A stretch of 64,000 nt of DNA from assembly GCF_000797515.1 (NCBI RefSeq), contig NZ_JSBN01000040.1, forward strand, positions 31,627 through 95,626, in the 5' to 3' direction. The stretch's first letter is position 1, and the number at the start of each line of letters is the position of its first letter. Shown here piece by piece: positions 26,419 through 35,814 of this stretch. Made by a program: the position numbers and the translations under genes. The notes beneath the pieces were generated by a model. It had not been told where the DNA came from, made no database searches, and worked only from the letters and a program-made list of their open reading frames with translations. This DNA comes from Sphingomonas sp. Ant H11. Its GTDB lineage: Bacteria > Pseudomonadota > Alphaproteobacteria > Sphingomonadales > Sphingomonadaceae.

Positions 26419-29016
26419 CACAGATGCTTGGTGATGGACAGGCTGACGAAGCGACCGACGACCGAATAATTCGTTGAATCATAGCCGGGATAATAGGGAG
26501 CCGATGTCTTAATCCGATCGGGCTTGTCATTGAACAGATTCAGCGCCGAAAGGCTTATGGTGATACCGTCCACGGCCTTGGGACCAGAACGCGTCCGATA
26601 ACCGAACGTAAGATCGAGCGTCTTCATCGATCCTACTGGGCGCGCTGGCACCGTGCGATTGTCTGTCAGCCCCCCGATGTAATTGCCGTACGCGGCCACA
26701 GAGATGGCATGTCGATCCCAGATCAGTCCGGTTCGGGCACGCCAGTGAGGGGGATTGAAGATGACCCCCGCAGCCGGAATGGGGGTGGCGCTCGGCGTCA
26801 ATTGCTGTTCGCTATGAAGATAGCTGGCGGATCCCGTGAAGGTTAGATCGTTCTGCGCCGCCAATTCCAACCGATAATCGGCTGACACATCGACCCCCCT
26901 GAGAGCCTGACGTGCGATATTCAGATAACGGCTGTCGATGATCGCCACGACGTTCGCGGCGTTATAGGGTGCGCCGGTGAGATTCTCGACGCCCGCCTTT
27001 GATGCGTCAACAGCGCTGCCGACATCTGCCAGCGTCGGATCCAAATCAACCAAGGCCTGATAGACGGGGTTGGTGAGCAACCCCTCATAAGACGTGATCG
27101 GCTGCGAAATGCGGTTCCTGTATCGCACCTCAAATAGATTACCCTCGATCCTCAAGTTCGGAATGGCAGCGGGTCGCAGGTCAACCGATGCTGCCCAGGT
27201 GGATGCCCGCTCCGGCTTGAGATTGGGATTCCCCCCAACGAGGAAGAGCGCCGTAGCCGTTGCGGGATAGCTGGTACTTCCGAAATAACTCGCGGGAACC
27301 AGTTCGGCATCATATCCTACATATTGCTGGTATAACGTCGGCGTCTTGAACGAGCGACCCCAGGAAATCTTGAGCTCCAGGCCCTTCAGAGGAGCGTAAA
27401 CCGCGCCGAGTTTGGGCGTCGCGACACTCGCCATTCCTGGATAGTTTTCGTAGCGGGCAGCGGCGCTGACCGAAAAATGATCGACGAAAGGTACTGCTTC
27501 ATCGGGTGCGATGATCGGCGCGTATAGTTCGCCGAAAGCATAGTAGCTTCGCCGCGTCTTTGAGAATTGGACGGTAGGAACCGTACCAGTCGAACTCTCC
27601 GTCGCGAGGTTTGCGATCAGTTCGTTCCCGCGATAGCCGCCTCCCATGGCCAACCTCACATTGCCGCCTGGCAAATGCGCGAGACTCCCTTCGACGTTCA
27701 TCTCAATCAGGGTCGATCGGTTACGATAGAATCCCACCGAGGCGAAGCTGAGTGCCCCCCCCGCTGTAGAATCGCGAATTCACATCAGTCTTATCTTCAC
27801 CATACGTGGCCAGCAGCGTCGCCGACCAGCCGGCCGGTAAAGTCCATGCAAGTTTTGGCGAGATCGCGTAAGACTGAACTGCAGGAGTTCTGTAATAGCC
27901 AAGATCTGTATAGTTGTTGCTAGCGAGTGGTTGAACCGTCGTGGAATGCCTTGAACTATAGAGCGCGTCCACACTTGCTGTGAGCCGCGAGCTTATATCC
28001 CAATATCCGCTGACAACAGCGCTGTGATGTCGTTGATAGGGAAGTAGAGTTGTGGAGGGGAAACTTCCATCAGTGTAACTACGCCGCCCCGCGTTGATGG
28101 GCGTGTCACGCTCGAAGTCGTAGCTGGCGATAAAACCAGCACGAGACCCGGTGGTGCCGGCTACAATGCTATATTCCTGTTGGCGATCCCCACCGTCGGT
28201 TGATGCGCCAAGACGGGCGGTCAGGCTGGCTCCATCAAAGCTCCGCTTCAGAATTACGTTGGCAACGCCAGCGACCGCATCCGATCCATAGATCGCCGAG
28301 GCGCCATCGGTGATGATCTCTACACGATCGACAGCAGCAAGAGGGATAGCAGAAATATCAATTGCTTGCTGCGCGCTGTTATATGCCAGCCGGTGCCCGT
28401 TCAGCAGCGTCAACGTCGCATCCTGGCCAAGGCCACGAAGGTTCAGACTAGACGCGGAACTGACGTTCTGATTGGTCTCACCAGTCACGCCGACGGTCAC
28501 ACCTGGGTTTTGCCCACCAGAAAAGCTTTGGGGCAAGCTGCGGGCAAAGTCGCCGAGATTAGTAAGGCCAGATTTGCGAATCTCCTCCTGGGTCTTCGTG
28601 ATCGTTGGAGAAGATGGGAGGGCGCCCCGGATGCGTGTCCCGGTCACGACAATGTCGGTTACGGAGCCGCTTTGTACGTCGTCGGCCGCAATCCGCGGCT
28701 CCTCTCGCCCCCTGATATAGATCGTTCCTCCCGATATTTCGGCGCTGAGGCCGGTTCCGCGCAACAGCTGTGCCAACGCGTCATCTGGCGTGAAATGACC
28801 GTTCAGAGCCGGGGCTTTCTTTCCGCGAAGATCGTCGCTGATCGCTAAAAGTTCGAGTCCGGAAGCGCGCGCAACTTCGCGAAGCGCGGTCTTGAGATCC
28901 TGTGCGGCAATGTCATAATCGCGGGCGGGGCGCTCTTGCGCAAAGGCCGCCGTGCTCATCAGTAGCGTTGCTGCAACTACACCGCCATATAGCCCAATGC
29001 GATGATTCCGCCTCAT
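26418..29016 (-). CDS. TonB-dependent receptor with STN domain (frameshift in G8 tract)
   Basis: A FecA-type outer-membrane receptor, about 865 residues after repair. Signal peptide (ATLLMSTAAFA); STN signalling domain at residues about 30-100 (IAAQDLKTALREVARASGLE); TonB box/plug start TDIVVTGTRIRG; plug blocks SSLNLRGLGQDATLTLLNG and RVEIITDGASAIYGSDAVAG; then a beta-barrel that ends at the C-terminus with RFVSLSITKHL. At 27755-27762 a run of eight G (coding strand) breaks the frame after NSRFYSGG; seven G restores ALSFASVGFYRNRS. The STN domain implies signalling to the FecR encoded upstream. Likely substrate: the lasso peptide of this cluster. Confidence 0.88.
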
Positions 29017-29108
29017 TCCAATGCCCCCTTAGGTAGCCCCGCTGTCGCGCGGATGCATTGGCCTGACGGGGGGACTTCAAATGTGGTGCGGTTTGTCGAA
29101 AAAGGCGA

Positions 29109-30110
29109 CTAATTCGGCGACCTCAAAAGCAGGCGGCCAGGCTGGCTCCGATCAACGATGAGGCCAAGCAAAATCGCTAGCTTTTCCGCAACCGCTTGCG
29201 GGTCGCCAATCTTGAAGTCGGCTACGACCCTGCGCTGCCCCATAGCCGTGTCCGCAAAGACGATCTTGGTTGCCGAAGACTCGTTCACTTTCTCGATTAT
29301 CGCTTCCGCAGGAACGTCGTCGAAGTTCTCCAACGACCCTGCCAAAACTGTCATCGAACTCTGTGGCGTGGGCGCCGCGGACACTGTCGCCGGCCGCGGA
29401 TAGGAGGCTTGTTCCCCAGGTCCAAGACGGACGACCCTCTCCGACCTGTCCGTAGCTAATCGCGGAAAGGTGACCTCGATCGCTCCGCTGATGAGGCGAA
29501 CCTTGACCTCGCCGTCGACCGCTACTTCGAACAGGGTCCCAGTCGCTTTCACCTTGCCGCCCGCCGCGTATACAACGAACGGCCGAGCGGCATTGTGGGC
29601 CACGGCAAAGCGGGCTTTGCCACTCAAGAGACGCACCGACCGCTCGGACTCCGAGAAATCTGCCTCCATGCGACTATGTGCGAATAGCGTCACTACCGAT
29701 GCGTCGCTAAGTGTGACGGTCCGATCGGTCGTTTCCGCGGCATAGGCCAATGCCGGCGCGTTGCCGGAGACACCGACGACGCCGTTACCGGGCGACATGT
29801 GCAGCACACCGAACACGCCAGCAGCGGAAATACCGACTGCAACCACCCCACCAACGGCGATCATTCTTCCTTTCGCACCCCACCCGACCGACTCTTGCGC
29901 GGGTCGCGTGATGGCGCGCAGAACTGGCGCCTGCGCGGCGGCGTCGCTCGCTCGACCAACCTCGATCGCCACACGCCTATAAACGGCACGGTGCTCGTCA
30001 TCCTTCGACAACCAACGCTCAAGCGCTGCGGCGTGCCGGCCCGGATCTTCGAGCATCTTCGAAACCCATTTGTAGGCCTGCCGCTCGATCCTCGAGGGAC
30101 GGTCGTTCAT
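29109..30110 (-). CDS. FecR-type anti-sigma factor
   Basis: About 333 residues from the ATG at 30110, overlapping the sigma factor stop as ATGA. A cytoplasmic N-terminal domain (DUF4880-like, RQAYKWVSKMLEDPGRHAAA, then LERWLSKDDEHRAVY) is followed by one membrane helix (MIAVGGVVAVGISAAGVFGV) and the periplasmic FecR domain (VTLSDASVVTLFAHS; GKVKATGTLFEVAV). The C-terminal part would contact the STN domain of the receptor encoded next. It transmits ligand binding at the outer membrane to the sigma factor. Confidence 0.9.
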   Translation of the reverse strand: MNDRPSRIERQAYKWVSKMLEDPGRHAAALERWLSKDDEHRAVYRRVAIEVGRASDAAAQAPVLRAITRPAQESVGWGAKGRMIAVGGVVAVGISAAGVFGVLHMSPGNGVVGVSGNAPALAYAAETTDRTVTLSDASVVTLFAHSRMEADFSESERSVRLLSGKARFAVAHNAARPFVVYAAGGKVKATGTLFEVAVDGEVKVRLISGAIEVTFPRLATDRSERVVRLGPGEQASYPRPATVSAAPTPQSSMTVLAGSLENFDDVPAEAIIEKVNESSATKIVFADTAMGQRRVVADFKIGDPQAVAEKLAILLGLIVDRSQPGRLLLRSPN

Positions 30111-30667
30111 CGGAGCCTCCGATGCTGATCGATATGAGCAATGGCCTTCAGCATCTGCCTCTTTACACCCCAAACGCTCATCCCGACTTTAACGGCTATT
30201 TCCTTGTAGGTGAAACCATCGACGCGACTGAGCAGAAATATCTCCAACGTCTTCGGCTTCAGCTCGCGCAAGATGGCTGTGTAGTGAGCGAGTTCCTGGC
30301 GGCCCTCCAACTCCCGGTGCTGATCATATTCTGTTGGATGATCGAGCCCCTCCATAAGTGGCACCGACACTTCCGATAGACGGGTCGAGGCGCGCTCGGC
30401 ACGATCACGCAGTAGATTAGTCGCAATGCGTCTCAGATACGCCTGCGGGGTCGCGATCTGAGTAGCCGGTGACGCCCGTAGAAACCTGGTCAGTGCTTCA
30501 TGCGCCAAGTCATCAGCTTCGTCGTGGGAGCCAAGTCTTCTCCGAAAAAACCGCATGAGACTTGGAACCTCCGACCGGTAAATCGCGTCGAATTCTACAC
30601 TGCCCGGAACCTTGGAGTCCGGTAGGTCACGCGCCCCGGCGTGCTCGGCACTGTCCTCCAGCGCCAT
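30107..30667 (-). CDS. FecI-type ECF sigma factor
   Basis: A 186-residue ECF sigma factor. Region 2 is at residues about 28-90 (EVPSLMRFFRRRLGSHDEAD, DLAHEALTRFLR, ATPQAYLRRIATNLLRDRAE). Region 4 is at about 130-180 (LKPKTLEIFLLSRVDGFTYK, then EIAVKVGMSVWGVKRQ). It heads the fecI-fecR-receptor-isopeptidase unit and would activate that unit when the receptor is occupied. It is followed directly by fecR. No promoter for it could be assigned. Confidence 0.9.
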   Translation of the reverse strand: MALEDSAEHAGARDLPDSKVPGSVEFDAIYRSEVPSLMRFFRRRLGSHDEADDLAHEALTRFLRASPATQIATPQAYLRRIATNLLRDRAERASTRLSEVSVPLMEGLDHPTEYDQHRELEGRQELAHYTAILRELKPKTLEIFLLSRVDGFTYKEIAVKVGMSVWGVKRQMLKAIAHIDQHRRLR

Positions 30668-31021
30668 TAGAAGATCCGCAGAGACGCGTTTGCGCGATGT
30701 GCATAACGACCGTCATCAGCCTCGCTCCGATCCCAGCACAATGATCCCCACAGAGCCCCCCGGTTGCGAACGACATCAAGCCATGGGAGCCGAGCATTCT
30801 GCCTGTCGCACGCCAGTCGGTTGACCCCCGTAGGTGGCTCGCTCGCTTCGAGTTTCCCGCACATCTCGATATCCCTTGGCCCACCATCCAGCCATTTTGT
30901 CCCAGGGGAATCTTACCCCCTTCGCCGATATGTGCAAGTAGAAGCATCATATGGTGTTAAATACACCTGGCATGTGTGGGCGTCCCGTTGAGCTCCCCGT
31001 AGGTGGGTTGGGGAGCTCACG
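30668..31021. promoter_or_regulatory. Divergent region with an inverted repeat before an XRE gene
   Basis: These 354 bases lie between fecI (minus) and an XRE gene (plus). GAGCTCCCC at 30990-30998 and GGGGAGCTC at 31010-31018 form a perfect inverted repeat with an 11-base spacer, ending 3 bases before the ATG at 31022. The right arm contains the only plausible Shine-Dalgarno (GGGGAG), so the repeat could be a hairpin that hides it or an operator for autoregulation. CCCCGTAGGTGG in the spacer also occurs at 30826-30837, next to the fecI side. Confidence 0.5.
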
Positions 31022-31366
31022 ATGGATTTGCACAAACGGTTCGGTAACTTGGTGCGTGCTCACCGCCTTCGATTAGGCATGAAGCAGGCCGAACTGGCGG
31101 AAGCTGCCGGCCTATCTCCCAATATGATCGGGAAGGTTGAGAGAGGGGAGGCTGCCCTCAGATTCCCCAACATCGAACAAATTGCGCGCGCGCTTGAAGT
31201 GGATCCTGCAGAACTGTTCGCGATCGATCCAGGGTCAAACCATTACCAGCGACCGGACCTTTTCGATCTGACGGCCGAACTCTCCGGTTTGAGCGATGTC
31301 GAGTTGAAGTGGGCTAGCGAAATGCTTGCCCTTACGCTTCGAATGTTTCGATCAAACACGCGGTAG
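31022..31366 (+). CDS. XRE-family helix-turn-helix regulator
   Basis: A 114-residue protein with a classic Cro/cI helix-turn-helix at residues 5-65: VRAHRLRLGMKQAELAEAAG, LSPNMIGKVERGEAALRFPN, IEQIARALEVDPAELFAID. The C-terminal 40 residues (LSGLSDVELKWASEMLALTL) form a short helical tail, probably for dimer contacts. The inverted repeat directly upstream suggests autoregulation. It is divergent from fecI, so it could also affect the lasso receptor operon. Confidence 0.8.
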   Translation: MDLHKRFGNLVRAHRLRLGMKQAELAEAAGLSPNMIGKVERGEAALRFPNIEQIARALEVDPAELFAIDPGSNHYQRPDLFDLTAELSGLSDVELKWASEMLALTLRMFRSNTR

Positions 31367-31636
31367 AAAAAATATTGTGCGCGCCATTTCGCACCTACGC
31401 ACTCAGCGATCCGTCGACGACCGGCGACTGCTGTCTTTTGGGTGAGGGAAGGGGGCAAGAGAAGGTGGTCATAGGAAGCAGTGCTCCCCGTCCGCTTCTC
31501 AACGGTCAACCAGGAGCGCTGTGCCGGGATTGGTTATAAGCTGCAGCAGGACGGGTCCGAACAGGAAGGACGGCTTGTCCCACCATCCGTCGCCGCGACT
31601 CGTTGCGGCCACCCCGGCTTCCACCTGCGGCCCGCG

Positions 31637-31984
31637 CTACCGTAGCCGGTCAATGAGATCATCGAGCAGCGAAATGCAGCCTTGCGTCAGACCAACAGAT
31701 ACGCGCCGGCCGTCCTGCCCGTCGGCACTGCGCGTCAATAGCCCCTTTTTCGTAAGCTCGGCGATCTTTCGATGCGCGCTGGTCGTCGGCACATGGGACG
31801 CCATGCACAGCGACCAAAGATAGGTCTTTCGACCTTCGAGGTGCGCCAGATAGAGATCCAGCAGCATATCCCACGTCGGAACCGGGCAGAGGTCGAACCC
31901 CAACGCAGCGCCGACGAGCCTGCGCTCGGCAAGGAGCCGGAGGCAGACCTCTTTCCTACTTTTTTCAGGATCGTCAGCGTTCAT
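31637..31984 (-). CDS. MarR-like winged-helix protein
   Basis: About 115 residues from the ATG at 31984 (MNADDPEKSRKEVC). The core reads WDMLLDLYLAHLEGRKTYLW, SLCMASHVPTTSAHRKIAEL, TKKGLLTRSADGQDGRRVSV, which is a winged helix with the wing at DGQDGRR, as in MarR and related small regulators of sphingomonads. It is downstream of the luxI-phyH pair on the same strand, with 75 bases between. It may control that pair; there is no LuxR-type gene in the window. Confidence 0.65.
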   Translation of the reverse strand: MNADDPEKSRKEVCLRLLAERRLVGAALGFDLCPVPTWDMLLDLYLAHLEGRKTYLWSLCMASHVPTTSAHRKIAELTKKGLLTRSADGQDGRRVSVGLTQGCISLLDDLIDRLR

Positions 31985-32059
31985 CTGCGTCGAACTTTTC
32001 TGGCACAGGCTCAATGCCCAGCGTGACGGCCCACGCGCGCGACAGTGCAGGGACGACCG

Positions 32060-32974
32060 CTATGCGGCGGACACGGCCAACCCTTGCGGAAGGATCGCAC
32101 CGGCTCGATACAGCTCGATCAGTTCCTCCTGCTCCGGACGCAGCGCATCGATTGCACCAAGGGCGTCGGGATCACCGCTCAGCAGATGCGATGGGCAGCG
32201 CCCTTCATAGGTTCCGAGATTCGGGCGATGGGCGCGGTATCCCGCGAGCGCCGCAAGTTCCGGGTCGAACGAGCGGGCGATCTCCGGCGGATAGGCGAGC
32301 CAGGGCAACTCATAGGGTTTCAACCAGCCCAGGCTGTAGCTCACGATCATCCCGCGCCTCGGCCGTCGGGTGCGATTTGCGCCGCCGGCATGAAGGGTCG
32401 ATCCAAGGAACAGCAGCGCGGCGCCTGGCTGCATCTCGATACTGACGCCTTCGGCCGCGTCGATCACAATCTCGTCCTGTCGCCTGTGGCTCCCCGGCCA
32501 GACGATGGTCGCACCATTTTCCGCTGTGTACGGCGAGAACGGCCACATCACATTGATGAGATACTCGACCCCCTCGGCGTGAACCGGCCACATATCCTGA
32601 TCACGGTGCGGCGGCTGCGCCTCGCCTCCCGGCAGAATCTCGATCGCCTGGGTGAGGTTGAGCTGGATCGTATCGCAATGACGGCCCAGGATCCCCTCGA
32701 CGGTCGATAGAACTGCCTCATGCTGGACGAAGGCGGCCATATGCGCGCTACGGCGCAACAGCCCGTGAAAGCGCTTGGTGGTGTCGCCATAGAAGGGACC
32801 GACCGACAGCTTCGTGGCGTCGAACACAGGCTCCAGGTCCGCTGCCAGCGCGCGCACCATAGCGGCGGGCATTGCGTTCGGGATCACGCAATACCCATGC
32901 GTGAACAACGCCTCGGTCTGCTCTCCCAATCCGGTGTGAAGCGGATCGGTGGTGACGGGGGTCATCTCGTTCAT
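32060..32974 (-). CDS. Phytanoyl-CoA dioxygenase family protein
   Basis: A 304-residue Fe(II)/2-oxoglutarate dioxygenase. Iron ligands appear as the HxD of QPPHRDQDMWPVH and a distal His in GSTLHAGGANRTRRPRRGMI (the Arg there would bind 2-oxoglutarate). Its start overlaps the luxI stop (ATGA). A luxI-phyH pair has, to my recollection, been noted before in sphingomonads, but the substrate is not settled; oxidation of an acyl-homoserine lactone or of an acyl precursor is a plausible inference. Confidence 0.85.
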   Translation of the reverse strand: MNEMTPVTTDPLHTGLGEQTEALFTHGYCVIPNAMPAAMVRALAADLEPVFDATKLSVGPFYGDTTKRFHGLLRRSAHMAAFVQHEAVLSTVEGILGRHCDTIQLNLTQAIEILPGGEAQPPHRDQDMWPVHAEGVEYLINVMWPFSPYTAENGATIVWPGSHRRQDEIVIDAAEGVSIEMQPGAALLFLGSTLHAGGANRTRRPRRGMIVSYSLGWLKPYELPWLAYPPEIARSFDPELAALAGYRAHRPNLGTYEGRCPSHLLSGDPDALGAIDALRPEQEELIELYRAGAILPQGLAVSAA

Positions 32975-33597
32975 GCCAGCACCCTTTCCCCGGCATCTGC
33001 AAACGAGAGCGGCGCAGGCCTGTAGGTGCCGGCGTCGCGCAGCAGGTGCGGCGTTTCGGGGGTGATGTCGATCCTGAGCGCACCCGTCAGGCTACGACCG
33101 ATCTTCTGCGGCAGGCCAAGCGGCCAGCAATCCCAACCGAGGGCCAAGACCTGACTGAGCCAGCCGGAATCGGCAATGCAGGTGAACGCCTGAATCCCGT
33201 GCAGGAGCGCGTACTCGACAGCTGCAGTCGTCAACGCATTGCGCACGATCAGGCGCTCTGGTGCCCGCAGGCGCATCGACAGACATCCCCTGCTTATCTC
33301 GAAAATGTCGGGCGAGCGCGGCACGGCTGCGTCGCACAACTCCGGAAAGATCGTCCCGAGAATGTGTGGCCCGTCTGTCGGCAGAAGCCGGATCGAGCCG
33401 CGATGCGCTCCGCTCTCGCCGGCGGCGACCAGGTAGATCGCCCGATCATCATCGAACTGATCGATCTCGAAGCAACCGTCGATGACCGGAACGTCCCACT
33501 TCAAGAGGTCGACGAAGACATGTTTTCGATCGCGATACATCGCATCGAGGATCGCGTTGGAGCCGGGCGCCTGCGCACCCCGAAAGATTTGGATCAT
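32971..33597 (-). CDS. LuxI-family acyl-homoserine-lactone synthase
   Basis: A 208-residue autoinducer synthase. Conserved N-terminal residues are present: Arg in MYRDRKHVFVDLLKWDVP (F and W of the family), then the D..D pattern in IDQFDDDRAIYLVA and RGSIRLLPTD, and E-[IV]-[ST]-R as IFEISRGCLSMRL. The C-terminal part GWDCWPLGLPQKIGRSLTGA would set acyl-chain choice. It would make an N-acyl-homoserine lactone from SAM and acyl-ACP. A weak Shine-Dalgarno (CGGGAGT) precedes the ATG. No luxR neighbour is seen in the window. Confidence 0.92.
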   Translation of the reverse strand: MIQIFRGAQAPGSNAILDAMYRDRKHVFVDLLKWDVPVIDGCFEIDQFDDDRAIYLVAAGESGAHRGSIRLLPTDGPHILGTIFPELCDAAVPRSPDIFEISRGCLSMRLRAPERLIVRNALTTAAVEYALLHGIQAFTCIADSGWLSQVLALGWDCWPLGLPQKIGRSLTGALRIDITPETPHLLRDAGTYRPAPLSFADAGERVLA

Positions 33598-33858
33598 GAT
33601 TTACTCCCGATTACAACGGGATGCATGTCATTCGATTTTGAGTGGAGCGCACCCAGCTAGGTAGAGGGTTGATCAGTCTTCCTGGCGAAATCCGGACGAT
33701 TCACGCCGGCGTTGACTGGGCCGCGCTGACTGTCGGGGCTGGTCCAGCGACAGACGCCATGCGGGCGGGAGGGGAGAAAAGGGCGTGCGGGTGAGTCGTT
33801 CGGATCACCAGCAGCTTGTCGCGGCCGATCCGGGTGCCCATCCTGCAGGAGCTCGACC

Positions 33859-34305
33859 ATGCCTTTCCGCCATTTCTGGGACCGACTGTGCGCAGCGTGC
33901 GCGGTCGTGCAGCAAACGCCCGCCGCACAGCACCATCACCCTGCCGGAGGATCCACCCGCCAAGGTCCCCCCGCCGTGGCGCTGGCGAGGTCACTTTATC
34001 CTGATCACAGCAATATCGTCATCGACCCGCTGGAAACGGAATCCAGGCTCCATCCGGACGGGTTTGCAGTTCGAGCCTGGGTTCTGGTGCCGAAGGGCGA
34101 CGTCCCGGAAGATCGGTTCGAGGCGATCTCCACAAGCCTCCGCAAGCTCGCTCGACTGCCCCCGGACGCTCGGCAAATCTTCTTCCTGGCTACAAGCTAT
34201 GGTCTACGCGTCCAGGAGATCGCATCCTTGCTTGGGGTCAGCCCGCGCAAGGTGCGCCGCTCGATCCTCACCGCAATCGCCGCTCTCGATACCCGAGAAA
34301 CCTAG
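33859..34305 (+). CDS. Sigma-70 region-4-like helix-turn-helix protein
   Basis: About 148 residues. The C-terminal half has a clear sigma region 4 shape: LARLPPDARQIFFLATSYGL, RVQEIASLLGVSPRKVRRSI, LTAIAALD. There is no region 2, so it is not a complete sigma factor. The N-terminal half is poorly conserved (His/Pro rich), and the start is uncertain; another frame begins at 33816. It is divergent from luxI and could regulate it. Confidence 0.5.
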   Translation: MPFRHFWDRLCAACAVVQQTPAAQHHHPAGGSTRQGPPAVALARSLYPDHSNIVIDPLETESRLHPDGFAVRAWVLVPKGDVPEDRFEAISTSLRKLARLPPDARQIFFLATSYGLRVQEIASLLGVSPRKVRRSILTAIAALDTRET

Positions 34306-34333
34306 AGCTGCCTCTGATTGCGTTGGTATCGCG

Positions 34334-34609
34334 CTACCCCCAAGCCCTACATCTTGCACGGCGAGCAGACGTACAATGGCGTCGCAGTTCGGCCCACTTC
34401 GCCTCGAATTCCTCCTCGGTCGCGGGGACAGGACGCTGTTCGGCGACATCGATCGCGAGCGAAAGATGACATGCGAAGGCCGTCAGACCCGCGCCACCCC
34501 GATCGAGGATATCCAGCGCTTCCTTCATCAAAGACACGGCTCTCGTCACCGCAGGATCGCCTGCGCTCACGAATTCTTCATAGCGAACGATCGACATGAT
34601 ATTTTCCAT
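34334..34609 (-). CDS. Hypothetical protein
   Basis: A 91-residue protein (MENIMSIVRYEEFVSAGDPA) with a helical, partly acidic middle (LMKEALDILDRGGAGLTAFA, CHLSLAIDVAEQRPV) and a basic end. No signal peptide, membrane segment or known motif. Small helical proteins of this type are common in sphingomonad genomes, but I cannot name the family. Confidence 0.45.
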   Translation of the reverse strand: MENIMSIVRYEEFVSAGDPAVTRAVSLMKEALDILDRGGAGLTAFACHLSLAIDVAEQRPVPATEEEFEAKWAELRRHCTSARRARCRAWG

Positions 34610-34857
34610 CGCACTAATCTCACCGCCGGCATGTTCGTACCTCGGCGCACGCGCAGTCGCTCAACCCGATCCGCTGGGATCGTCGAGCGCGGCGTCAGCG
34701 AGGTCCTTTATCGTTATCCTATGGTTGATTGAATTCATCGACCAGACGGCAATCATGAATTCGTGCCCATTTTGGGAGAAGTCCTTTTGAGGGCGGCCGG
34801 CCTGCACGACCTATAGCGCGTTGCCCAAGGCAGTATTTGCCGACGAAAGTCATCTCT

Positions 34858-35781
34858 ATGGCCATAACAGATTGCACTGCCGGCCGCGCAGAGCTGGAAG
34901 CACGTGGCATGGCGCTGGTCCGCCATCTTGGCGGACATTGGACTGGCGGCAGAGGCATGTGCCGCTGCCCGGCGCACCCGGACCGGAGCCCAAGCCTTTC
35001 GGTGCGGACCGGCGACAGCGACCTCCTCTTCAAATGCTTCGCGGGCTGCGACACGATCGACGTCCTGCGCGCGATCAGCCGGCTTGGTCCAATTCCTCCA
35101 GGCGGAGCGGCGACCGGCATCCTTCTGCCACCCGCCGCCGATGAGGGATGGCTGAGATCGCGTGCCACTGATCTTTGGGACGAGGCGCGCGCCATCACAG
35201 ATACGCCGGTCGAGCGATATTTGCTGAACCGCGCGATCGGTCACGTCTCACCGACGCTCCGCTTTCACCCGCGCACGCCGCTCGGGCCGCGGCGCCAGAT
35301 CGTTTTTCGTCCCGCAATGCTCGCCGCCGTTCAGGAAGGCGCCCGCGTGATAGCCGTCCAGCGGACCTTCCTGGACACGGTGCTCGCACGCCGGGCACGA
35401 GACCTTGGAAATCCGCGTCGCATGCTGGGGCGCCCGTCCCGTGGCGCCGTCATGCTGGCGGATGCCACCGACGTGCTTGGCCTCGCGGAAGGCGTTGAAA
35501 CCGCGCTCTCCGCCATGATTCTGCTCGGCATCCCCGTCTGGGCCGCCCTTGGCAATGAGCGGCTCGGCCAGGTTGCCATCCCATCGCGCGTGGATCACCT
35601 CATCCTTCTCCCCGACAATGATCGACCAGGCCGTCGCGCAGAAGTGGTCGCACAGGAAGCGCACACAGTCCCCGGACGGACGATCGAAACGATCTGGCCC
35701 TGGCACGGCCTGAACGACTGGAACGATGTGCTTCGACGGAAAGGGGAGAGGGGTGGTGGGCGGACGCGGCAGGCGGCCTGA
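34858..35781 (+). CDS. CHC2 zinc-finger / Toprim primase-like protein
   Basis: About 307 residues from the ATG at 34858. The N-terminal zinc-finger-like part is MCRCPAHPDRSPSLSV with the partner CFAGCD, as in CHC2-type primases. The Toprim domain follows: glutamate motif VLGLAEGVETALSAMILLG and acidic motif ILLPDNDRPGRR. There is no helicase part, so it is a short plasmid/phage type primase-like protein. The G-rich leader of the next gene lies inside its 3' end. Likely role: priming of plasmid DNA synthesis after transfer. Confidence 0.83.
   Translation: MAITDCTAGRAELEARGMALVRHLGGHWTGGRGMCRCPAHPDRSPSLSVRTGDSDLLFKCFAGCDTIDVLRAISRLGPIPPGGAATGILLPPAADEGWLRSRATDLWDEARAITDTPVERYLLNRAIGHVSPTLRFHPRTPLGPRRQIVFRPAMLAAVQEGARVIAVQRTFLDTVLARRARDLGNPRRMLGRPSRGAVMLADATDVLGLAEGVETALSAMILLGIPVWAALGNERLGQVAIPSRVDHLILLPDNDRPGRRAEVVAQEAHTVPGRTIETIWPWHGLNDWNDVLRRKGERGGGRTRQAA
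35743..35760 (+). promoter_or_regulatory. G-run tract upstream of parB-like gene 1
   Basis: GGGGAGAGGGGTGGTGGG, 72 bases before the ATG at 35815 and inside the end of the primase gene. It is the first of four similar G-run tracts placed 59-85 bases before start codons in this region. It has three long G runs, one short of the strict G-quadruplex rule. Confidence 0.35.
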
Positions 35782-35814
35782 CGGTCGGGCCGAGTCCGCC
35801 CCCGGAGAATATCC

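Noticed and set aside
30107..34609. The XRE, MarR-like and sigma-like genes as core parts of the lasso system
   Set aside because: They are only neighbours; known clusters need A, B, C, isopeptidase, receptor, FecR and FecI. Control by the XRE gene is possible but unproven.
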